From Promicromonosporaceae bacterium (GTDB lineage Bacteria > Actinomycetota > Actinomycetes > Actinomycetales > Cellulomonadaceae): a stretch of DNA of 7,167 nt. The notes under the pieces are model-generated. The model was given only the letters and a program-made list of their open reading frames with translations. It had not been told where the DNA came from and did not search any database. Positions 1 through 4,477 of the stretch are shown piece by piece (the stretch's first letter is position 1; every line of letters begins with the position of its first letter). The stretch lies in NCBI GenBank assembly GCA_009782865.1, contig WRIF01000077.1, positions 1 through 7,167 of the forward strand. Reading direction: 5' to 3'. The translations under genes were made by a program, and so were the position numbers.

Positions 1-884
1 TCCTTGGCGGTCTTCATTTCCACCAGGATGCCGTCGGGCACCTGCAGGTAGCCAAGTTCGGCGGCGATGCCCATGTTGCGCACCATGGACCGTCCGACCA
101 GGCAGACGCGCCGTCCGTGCGTGGCGGCGGCGTTCAACACCTGCTGGATGCGGTGTACGTGGGAGGCGAACGAGGCGACGACGACGCGCTTCTCGGCGCT
201 GGCGAACACCGAGTCGAGGACCGGCCCGATGTCGGCCTCCGGGGTGACGAAGCCGGGAACCTCGGCATTGGTGGAGTCGACCATGAACAGGTCCACCCCG
301 CGACGGCCAAGATCGGCAAAGGCGCGCAGGTCGGTGATGCGGCCGTCGAGCGGGAGCTGATCCATCTTGAAGTCACCAGTGTGCAGCACCGTGCCGGCGG
401 CGGTGTGCACCGCCACCGCGAGGGCGTCGGGGATCGAGTGGTTGACGGCCACGAACTCGCATTCGAAGGGCCCGATGTCCTCGACCTGGCCCTCCTTGAC
501 GGTAAGGGTGTAGGGCTGGATGCGGTGCTCGACGAGCTTGGCCTCGATGAACGCCAGCGTGAGTTGGGAGCCGATCAGCGGGATGTCGCGGCGCAGCCGC
601 AGCAGGTAGGGGACGGCGCCGATGTGGTCTTCGTGACCGTGGGTGAGGATGATGGCCTGGATGTCGTCGAGTCGGTCTTCCAGGTAGCTGAAATCGGGGA
701 GGATCAGGTCGACTCCCGGCTGATTGTCCTCCGGAAACAGCACCCCGCAGTCGATGATCAACAGCTTGCCTTCGTACTCCAGCACCGCCATGTTGCGGCC
801 GATCTCGCCAAGGCCGCCGAGCGGGATGACGCGAAGGGTTCCCGGCGCGAGGGGTTCGGGCAGCGGCAGGTCGGTGTGGGTCAT
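1..884 (-). CDS. rnj: Ribonuclease J (metallo-beta-lactamase/beta-CASP RNase), 3' end outside window
   Basis: RNase J is a cytoplasmic zinc-dependent ribonuclease with 5'-3' exonuclease and endonuclease activity, used in mRNA decay and rRNA processing. I translated 294 residues from the ATG at 884 to the window edge with no stop; the family is usually about 550 residues, so roughly half is present. Seen: the N-terminal strand with PLGGLGEIGRN (residues 21-31), the metal-binding THGHEDHIGAVPY (81-93, the HxHxDH motif), NHSIPDA (148-154), HTGDFKMD (168-175, metal aspartate), then the beta-CASP region with VDSTNAEVPG (202-211), SFASHVHRIQQ (238-248) and GRSMVRNMG (264-272). These are the family's hallmark blocks in order, and all metal ligands expected in this part are intact. 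The start is supported by the -10-like box 6 bases upstream and the usual short N-terminal lead. The C-terminal part of the beta-CASP region and the C-terminal domain lie beyond the left edge. Divergent from the small gene at 931. Confidence 0.95.
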   Translation of the reverse strand, partial: MTHTDLPLPEPLAPGTLRVIPLGGLGEIGRNMAVLEYEGKLLIIDCGVLFPEDNQPGVDLILPDFSYLEDRLDDIQAIILTHGHEDHIGAVPYLLRLRRDIPLIGSQLTLAFIEAKLVEHRIQPYTLTVKEGQVEDIGPFECEFVAVNHSIPDALAVAVHTAAGTVLHTGDFKMDQLPLDGRITDLRAFADLGRRGVDLFMVDSTNAEVPGFVTPEADIGPVLDSVFASAEKRVVVASFASHVHRIQQVLNAAATHGRRVCLVGRSMVRNMGIAAELGYLQVPDGILVEMKTAK

Positions 885-896
885 GGGGTAACCCTA
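885..896 (-). promoter_or_regulatory. Probable leaderless promoter -10 box of rnj
   Basis: Read on the minus strand, TAGGGT (896-891) is followed by 6 bases and then the ATG of rnj at 884. A TAnnnT hexamer at -12 to -7 would place the transcript start on the A of the ATG. No Shine-Dalgarno sequence is visible and I see no convincing -35 box. This fits leaderless initiation, which is common in actinobacteria. Inference from spacing only. Confidence 0.5.
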
Positions 897-918
897 TCCG
901 GGTGCGGGGCGGGTCGGA

Positions 919-930
919 TAAACTGCGCCG
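919..930 (+). promoter_or_regulatory. Probable leaderless promoter -10 box of the small membrane-protein gene
   Basis: TAAACT (919-924) is followed by 6 bases and then the GTG start at 931, the same geometry as for rnj on the other strand. No Shine-Dalgarno sequence lies in front of the GTG and no clear -35 is seen. The two opposed boxes share a 46-base divergent region (885-930). Confidence 0.5.
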
Positions 931-1092
931 GTGAGCGACGACGAGGGCCTGCGGCCGGTGGAGGACTACTCCGAGGAGGAGTTGCGCGCCCTGGAGCCGT
1001 CCCTGCCCCGGCACGAGCCGCGCTACTACCTGCGCTTTGCGCCGCTGGCCGTGCTGCTGCTGGTGGGCCTAGGCATCCTGATCTGGGGCTAA
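931..1092 (+). CDS. Small single-pass membrane protein, 53 aa, function unknown
   Basis: I do not recognise a family. The frame from the GTG at 931 to the TAA at 1090-1092 encodes 53 residues. The first half is acidic (SDDEGLRPVEDYSEEELRALE, positions 2-22). A basic/aromatic patch RYYLRF (31-36) follows, then one hydrophobic segment, about residues 37-52 (APLAVLLLVGLGILIW), ending directly at the C-terminus. This predicts a tail-anchored-like inner-membrane protein with its acidic part in the cytoplasm. Coding evidence is strong for its size: 51 of 53 codons end in G or C, matching the genome's core genes, and a -10-like box sits 6 bases upstream. It is convergent with the ribF side; its stop overlaps the displaced ribF stop by a few bases, so it was probably the ancestral convergent neighbour of ribF. 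It is divergent from rnj, which may mean shared control, but no functional link can be read from the sequence. Confidence 0.75.
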   Translation: MSDDEGLRPVEDYSEEELRALEPSLPRHEPRYYLRFAPLAVLLLVGLGILIWG

Positions 1093-1127
1093 AGCAACTC
1101 GCGGCTGCGGGCGACGTCGGCGTTCAT
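1089..1127 (-). pseudogene. Displaced remnant of the ribF 3' end (second RibF C-terminus)
   Basis: On the minus strand this reads ATG AAC GCC GAC GTC GCC CGC AGC CGC GAG TTG CTT TAG in three-base steps, that is MNADVARSRELL-stop. The intact ribF ends MNDDVARGRKILL-stop, and ADVARxRELL is what a RibF tail of this type normally looks like. Similarity stops at the ATG: the codons just upstream (PTRR) do not match ribF (LIAQ). The fragment has no gene body in front of it, so it is not expressed as a protein on its own. Its last codons are GC-rich and its stop interlocks with the stop of the small plus-strand gene (1090-1092), suggesting this was the original ribF end. Confidence 0.7.
1101..1127. 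repeat. Direct repeat, left copy (27 bp, 25/27 identical to 1641-1667)
   Basis: Aligned base by base with 1641-1667, this copy differs only at its 6th (T against C) and 20th base (G against T). The longest identical core is gcgggcgacgtcg (1107-1119), which contains the 8-bp palindrome cgacgtcg. The two copies are in the same orientation, 540 bases apart, and bracket the GNAT gene. Both lie in RibF C-terminal coding sequence. Confidence 0.85.
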
Positions 1128-1163
1128 TCGGCGGGTCGGCACGGTTGGGCACACGTCCGGCAC

Positions 1164-1604
1164 TCAGGAGGCCTGGCAACCGTCATTTTCGGTGACAATC
1201 TTCTTCAAATAGTACTTAGTCTCCCCGGCAATCGGCCAGTCGTCCAAGGTAGCAAATACCTCATAGTCCAGTTTCTCGTAGAACCCAAGGGCCTGGAAGC
1301 CTTGCGTGCTGACCGTCAGCACCTTGGCACCTAGGCGGATGGCCTCGCGCTCGATGGCCTTCATCAACTTTGTGCCGTGGCCCTGTTGACGCAGGTCTTT
1401 GTCGAGAGCGAGAGCGCCGATGTGAAACCCTTGGAGGGTCAGGGCTCCGGTGACTCCCCCTCGGACTACACCACTGTCGATCAGCGCGAAACCTAGGCTG
1501 ACATAGGCATCCTCGGCCACCCCGAGCTTCTCGGCTGCGTCACTCTTTAGCAAGGTGTCTATTTTTGCGCCGAGTTCACTCTTGTCGCACTTAGTTATGA
1601 GCAT
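1164..1604 (-). CDS. GNAT-family N-acetyltransferase, probably acquired
   Basis: GNAT enzymes move an acetyl group from acetyl-CoA to an amine; the substrate here cannot be read from the sequence. With the ATG at 1604 the protein has 146 residues, a normal single-domain length. Seen: the hydrophobic strand IGALALD (62-68) followed by the acetyl-CoA pyrophosphate loop RQQGHGTKLM (72-81, R/Q-x-x-G-x-G), the helix KAIEREAIRLGAK, then the C-terminal block VSTQGFQALGFYEKLDYEVF (98-117) and DDWPIAGETKYYLKK. This ending is typical of a widespread GNAT subgroup that also turns up among mobile genes. I chose 1604 because AGGAG (1618-1614) sits 9 bases before it; a GTG two codons upstream (1610) is too close at 3 bases. 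GC is about 50-58% in sampled lines against about 70-80% in neighbouring genes, with codons such as ATA, CTA, AAA and AGT. It follows ribF by 21 bases, so it could be co-transcribed with it, and it is bracketed by the direct repeat. Confidence 0.85.
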   Translation of the reverse strand: MLITKCDKSELGAKIDTLLKSDAAEKLGVAEDAYVSLGFALIDSGVVRGGVTGALTLQGFHIGALALDKDLRQQGHGTKLMKAIEREAIRLGAKVLTVSTQGFQALGFYEKLDYEVFATLDDWPIAGETKYYLKKIVTENDGCQAS

Positions 1605-1613
1605 CGCCACATT

Positions 1614-1618
1614 CTCCT
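1614..1618 (-). promoter_or_regulatory. Ribosome binding site AGGAG of the GNAT gene
   Basis: AGGAG on the minus strand, 9 bases before the ATG at 1604 and 3 bases before the GTG at 1610. It decides the start in favour of the ATG. It is the only full AGGAG in front of a gene in this window; most of the other genes lack a visible site, apart from the GGAG of truB. Confidence 0.6.
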
Positions 1619-1625
1619 GGGTCGG

Positions 1626-2564
1626 TTACAGTAATATCTTGCGGCCGCGGGCGACGTCGTCGTTCATCTGCGCTATCAGCGCCTCGACGCCGTCGAACTT
1701 GTGCGTGCCGCGCAGGCGTTGGGCGAACTCGACGGTGACCGCCTGGTCATACAGGTCCAGGTCGTCGCGGTCGATGGCGTAGGCCTCCACCCGGCGCTCC
1801 GGCCCGTCGGTGAAGGTCGGATTGGTGCCAATAGAGATCGCCGCCGGCAGGCCAGCCAGCCACCCCGCGTACACGCCGTCGGCCGGGATCACCGTCTCGA
1901 CCGGACCCAGGTTGGCGGTGGGAAAGCCGATGGTGCGGCCGCGGGCATCCCCGCGCACCACCGGAGCGCGCAGCGCATAGGGGCGTCCCAGGAGCCGGGC
2001 GGCGGCCGCGACCTCGCCTTCCAACAGCAGACGGCGGATCTGCGACGACGACACGCGCGAGCCGGCAGGCCCAACACCGCCAGGCCCAGCACCGCCATCC
2101 CCGACGTCGTCGACGGTCTCGACCGTGAAGCCCAGCTCCGCGCCGAGCCCACGCAGGGTGTCGACGGTGCCCCGATTGTCTGCCCCGAAGCGGGCGTCAT
2201 GGCCGAGCACGACGGCCTTGGCCTTGAGCGCGGTGTGCAGGTAGTCCGCGGCGAAGGCCGCCGGGGTGAGGGCGGCAAACTCGCGACAGTAGTTGATCAC
2301 CAAGGTGGCGTCGAGGCCGGTGGCCGCCAGCAGGCGCAGGCGTTCGTCCAGCGTGGTGAGCGACGGTTGCAGGCGCGCCGGGTGGTGCAGGGCCACCGGA
2401 TGCGGGTCAAAGGTGACCGCCACGGACAGTGCCTTGCCGCCAGCCAGCTCCCCCACCCGCCGCAGCACCGCCTGATGGCCCACATGTACGCCGTCGAAGT
2501 TGCCGATGGTCACCACCGCATGACCGGGCACCGCCACGGCGGAGAGGTCTTTCCAGATCAACAC
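1626..2564 (-). CDS. ribF: Bifunctional riboflavin kinase / FMN adenylyltransferase (FAD synthetase)
   Basis: RibF phosphorylates riboflavin to FMN and then adenylates FMN to FAD in the cytoplasm. At 312 residues it has the usual length. The N-terminal nucleotidyltransferase domain shows TIGNFDGVHVGH (19-30, HxGH motif), FDPHP (52-56), GHDARFGADNRG (121-132) and VSSSQIRRLL (171-180). The C-terminal riboflavin kinase domain shows VVRGDARGRTIGFPTANL (202-219), PADGVYAGWL (227-236), SIGTNPTF (244-251) and VEFAQRLRGTHKFDGVEAL (278-296). The start is a GTG with no Shine-Dalgarno sequence but a TACACT box 7 bases upstream. It begins 20 bases after truB ends. Two oddities: a Gly/Pro-rich loop at 157-168 encoded by a 15-bp tandem repeat, and a C-terminus (RKILL) whose last codons ATA and TTA are out of character for this genome. 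That tail appears to have been supplied by the DNA inserted behind the gene; the older tail remains at 1089-1127. Confidence 0.96.
   Translation of the reverse strand: MLIWKDLSAVAVPGHAVVTIGNFDGVHVGHQAVLRRVGELAGGKALSVAVTFDPHPVALHHPARLQPSLTTLDERLRLLAATGLDATLVINYCREFAALTPAAFAADYLHTALKAKAVVLGHDARFGADNRGTVDTLRGLGAELGFTVETVDDVGDGGAGPGGVGPAGSRVSSSQIRRLLLEGEVAAAARLLGRPYALRAPVVRGDARGRTIGFPTANLGPVETVIPADGVYAGWLAGLPAAISIGTNPTFTDGPERRVEAYAIDRDDLDLYDQAVTVEFAQRLRGTHKFDGVEALIAQMNDDVARGRKILL
1641..1667. repeat. Direct repeat, right copy (27 bp), within the ribF 3' end
   Basis: Partner of 1101-1127, 25 of 27 bases identical. It encodes residues 300-308 (MNDDVARGR) of the intact RibF. Beyond it, on the ribF stop side, the sequence abruptly becomes AT-rich (agtaatatctt, 1630-1640) and no longer closely matches the other copy. 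That marks one junction of the inserted segment. Confidence 0.85.
2064..2093. repeat. 15-bp tandem repeat, two units, inside ribF
   Basis: Units 2064-2078 (ggcaggcccaacacc) and 2079-2093 (gccaggcccagcacc) match at 13 of 15 bases. On the coding strand they give GAGPG GVGPA, residues 158-167, in the loop just before the conserved VSSSQIR motif of the FMN adenylyltransferase domain. The length is a multiple of three, so the frame is kept; probably a slippage-expanded loop. Confidence 0.7.
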
Positions 2565-2577
2565 GGCGACAAGTGTA
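2565..2577 (-). promoter_or_regulatory. Possible leaderless promoter -10 box of ribF
   Basis: TACACT (2577-2572, minus strand) ends 7 bases before the GTG of ribF, inside the 19-base gap left after the truB stop at 2584. No Shine-Dalgarno sequence is present, so the box offers a way for ribF to be made as a leaderless mRNA in addition to read-through from truB. No -35 is evident. Confidence 0.4.
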
Positions 2578-2583
2578 GTTTCG

Positions 2584-3621
2584 CTAGCCGACAGTGGCGG
2601 ACGCCATCACCAAGACCGGCTTGGCCAACGCCTCGCCTCCCCGCCTGGTGTCTTCCAGCAGGGCGATCAGTTCGGGGGCGCCACCCGGGGAGGAGGGCGG
2701 GCAGATCGCGGCATGGACTCCGGGGGTGCCGGTCGGCGCTATCCAGCGGCCGAAGCCGAGTTCGCGGGTCTCTTCGGCGGTGACCTGCCGCATCGGCAGG
2801 TAGGCGCCGGCCGCCTCGACCAGGGGGATAGTGGCGAGAACGCCGTCGCGCTCAACCTGGGCGGCCAACTCCTCCAGGGTCCGCGCCTCGGCCAGGGTGT
2901 AGCCGCCCACCCGCGTGCGGCGCAGGGCCGTCAGGTGCCCGGCCGTGCCGAGGGCCGCGCCCAGGTCACGGGCCAGCGCCCGCACGTAGGTGCCCGAGGA
3001 GACGGTGACCACCACGTCCAGGTCGACGATGGGCACCTCGGCCCCTTCCCCGACGGGGACGGTTCTGGGCCGCACTTCCAGCACGTCGAACTGGCTGACA
3101 GTCACCGGACGGGCCGTGAGCCTGACCTCCTCGCCGCCGCGCACCCGGGCATAGGCCCGCTTGCCGTCCACCTTGATCGCCGAGACCGAGGAAGGCACCT
3201 GCCTGATCTCGCCGGTCAGCCCCGCAAGGGCCGCGGCAATGTCGTCTCGTCGGTCAGCCAGGCAAAAGCCGGGGGCGGAGGTGATCTCTCCCTCGGCGTC
3301 GTCGGTGGTGGTGCCGATCCCCAGCCGGATGGTGGCGGTGTACTGCTTGTCGGCGCCCACCACGTAGGTGAGCAACCTGGTGGCCTTTTCCACCCCAATC
3401 ACCAGCACGCCCGTGGCCATCGGGTCAAGGGTGCCCGCGTGGCCCACGCGGCGCGTTCCGGCCAGGCGGCGCAATCGCCCAACTACGTCGTGCGAGGTCC
3501 AGCCCGCTGGCTTGTCGACGATCAGAAGCCCAGGCGGCGCGGTCGGATTCCGCCCGGCGCGGGAGGCATCCGCCTCGGCTGCTGGACTATTCGTTGACGT
3601 CATCGAAGCCCGCGAAGCCAC
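2584..3621 (-). CDS. truB: tRNA pseudouridine(55) synthase TruB
   Basis: TruB converts uridine 55 in the T-loop of tRNAs to pseudouridine and also acts as a tRNA folding chaperone. Numbered from the GTG at 3621 (345 residues): an unconserved Ala/Ser/Thr-rich lead, then GLLIVDKPAGWTSHDVVGR (31-49), the catalytic motif GHAGTLDPMATGVL (60-73, with Asp66 as nucleophile), YTATIRLGIGTTTDDAEGE (94-112), VDGKRAYARVRGG (151-163) and SSGTYVRALARDLG (208-221), followed by a C-terminal RNA-binding-type extension. All family motifs are intact. Three starts are possible: TTG 3642, GTG 3621 and ATG 3603. I prefer the GTG because GGAG (3631-3628) lies 6 bases before it; the ATG has no such site. The gene overlaps the rbfA 3' end by 35 bases (17 with the ATG), which implies translational coupling. 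Standard rbfA-truB-ribF order. Confidence 0.95.
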   Translation of the reverse strand: MASRASMTSTNSPAAEADASRAGRNPTAPPGLLIVDKPAGWTSHDVVGRLRRLAGTRRVGHAGTLDPMATGVLVIGVEKATRLLTYVVGADKQYTATIRLGIGTTTDDAEGEITSAPGFCLADRRDDIAAALAGLTGEIRQVPSSVSAIKVDGKRAYARVRGGEEVRLTARPVTVSQFDVLEVRPRTVPVGEGAEVPIVDLDVVVTVSSGTYVRALARDLGAALGTAGHLTALRRTRVGGYTLAEARTLEELAAQVERDGVLATIPLVEAAGAYLPMRQVTAEETRELGFGRWIAPTGTPGVHAAICPPSSPGGAPELIALLEDTRRGGEALAKPVLVMASATVG

Positions 3622-4174
3622 CCTTTTCTCCGTGGTCTTCAAGCTGGTAACCCCGGTCGGGGAACACCTTGTCTTCGCCAGCGTCGTCGTACCCGTCGAA
3701 ACCGGCGGCCTCGGGAACCTCGGGGACTGCGGTGGTCATCTCTTCGGACATTTCATCCTCTGCTTCCTTGTAGGGGTTGGCGTCGCCGGCATAGGCCTTG
3801 CCCTCGCGGAGGGCGGCGAGTTCCGCGTCGCGTCGTGCCGCTTCGGCCAGGGCGGCGGTGAGGTGGGCCGAGGTCTCGGGCACGGTGTCCAGGTGGAACT
3901 CGATTGAGGGGGTGAGGCGGGTGCCGATCTGCCTGCCCACCTCGGAGCGAATCCGCCCCTTGGCCGAGCTCAGGGCGGCGGCGGTAGCGGCGCGGGCCTC
4001 GTCGTCGCCGTAGACGGTGTAGAAGATCGCGGCCTGCTGCAGGTCTCCGGTGACGCGGACATCGGTGATGGTGACCATGCCCTTGCGTTCGTCCTTGATC
4101 CGGGTGTCGAGGTACTCGGCGACGATCACCTTGATTCGCTCGGCCATCCGGCGGGCGCGGGGGTTGTCATTCAT
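3587..4174 (-). CDS. rbfA: 30S ribosome-binding factor A
   Basis: RbfA binds the immature 30S subunit and helps 16S rRNA 5'-end processing and cold adaptation. The protein has 195 residues. The KH-like RbfA domain fills about 1-122: an N-terminal helix (RARRMAERIKVIVAEYLDTRI), the strand block MVTITDVRVTGDLQQAAIFYTVYG (33-56), then GRIRSEVGRQIGTRLTPSIEFHLDTVPE (73-100) and an alpha-helical end. Typical RbfA proteins are about 120-150 residues, so residues from about 125 form an added tail. The tail is strongly acidic and carries a loosely repeated pattern (GFDGYDDAGED at 158-168, GFAGFDDVNE at 186-195); it is probably disordered. The start ATG at 4174 has a TAGACT box 6 bases upstream. It lies 303 bases after infB and overlaps truB. 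Confidence 0.95.
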   Translation of the reverse strand: MNDNPRARRMAERIKVIVAEYLDTRIKDERKGMVTITDVRVTGDLQQAAIFYTVYGDDEARAATAAALSSAKGRIRSEVGRQIGTRLTPSIEFHLDTVPETSAHLTAALAEAARRDAELAALREGKAYAGDANPYKEAEDEMSEEMTTAVPEVPEAAGFDGYDDAGEDKVFPDRGYQLEDHGEKGGFAGFDDVNE

Positions 4175-4186
4175 GGGGGCAGTCTA
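4175..4186 (-). promoter_or_regulatory. Probable leaderless promoter -10 box of rbfA
   Basis: On the minus strand TAGACT (4186-4181) is followed by 6 bases (gccccc) and then the rbfA ATG. There is no Shine-Dalgarno sequence and no clear -35. Together with the 303-base gap and the hairpin behind infB, this suggests rbfA-truB-ribF can be transcribed separately from infB. Confidence 0.5.
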
Positions 4187-4477
4187 GTGATTCACCACCC
4201 GCGGTGCCGGCAGGACACGTTGGGTTGTCCGACGATGACCACCGAACGCTCAGGACCACCGCCAGCGGAGCCAATCCCATATGAACGCAATGACCACCCT
4301 GATTACCCGGCCTCGCCCGACCTTCCGGTCCTCAGCGGCCCAGAATCGTTCCAGACGAGCCTGGCGCTCGGCGTCGAACGCCGTACGGCGATCTGCTCCC
4401 GGCGCGAGTATCGAGATATGACGCCGGCGGCCAGGTGGCGCTTAAGCCTCCTGGCCGCCTTCGTCAAGCGGTCGCGG
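4187..4477. other. infB-rbfA intergenic region, no confident gene
   Basis: The infB-rbfA gap totals 303 bases. Many actinobacteria carry a small DUF503 gene here; I find no trace of it in any frame. Apart from the hairpin at 4426-4459, the minus strand has one stretch open from 4441 to the TGA at 4252-4250 whose end is rich in Trp and hydrophobic residues (IRVVIAFIWDWLRWRWS). It has no ATG, GTG or TTG before its late GTG, so I do not call it a gene. A plus-strand frame opening at 4187 or 4235 simply continues antisense through infB. Confidence 0.6.
4426..4459 (-). terminator. Strong GC hairpin just after infB, possible terminator or attenuator
   Basis: GGCGGCCAGG (4426-4435) and CCTGGCCGCC (4450-4459) are perfect 10-bp inverted repeats with a 14-base spacer. 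One mismatch inward, three more pairs (GGC/GCC) can form around a 6-base loop. The hairpin lies 18 bases past the infB stop. No T-run follows on either strand, so it is not a standard intrinsic terminator. It could be a U-tract-less terminator, or a hairpin that protects the infB mRNA 3' end. Confidence 0.5.

Noticed and set aside
373..1014. Minus-strand open frame of 213 codons overlapping the rnj start
   Set aside because: Different frame from the recognisable RNase J protein, with Arg/Pro/His-rich composition typical of shifted frames.
1144..1150. GTTGGGC matching the integron attC core GTTRRRY behind the GNAT gene
   Set aside because: The partner core (RYYYAAC/GTTRRRY pair at attC distance, with folded inner boxes) is absent on either strand, so a single 7-base match is best seen as chance.
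1093..1163. Bidirectional terminator between the small membrane-protein gene and GNAT
   Set aside because: I looked for inverted repeats followed by T-runs on both strands and found none.
117..1334. Plus-strand open frame of 405 codons
   Set aside because: It runs antisense through rnj, whose metal-binding motifs are all on the other strand, then crosses the small membrane-protein gene in another frame and into GNAT antisense. A GC-bias artefact.
1641..1648. gcggccgc palindrome as a recombination or binding site
   Set aside because: It is absent from the other repeat copy (gcggctgc) and arises from GC-rich Gly-Arg codons. Common by chance at this GC content.
1701..2783. Plus-strand frame of 360 codons over ribF and truB
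   Set aside because: Antisense to two genes with full family motifs; no domain recognisable.
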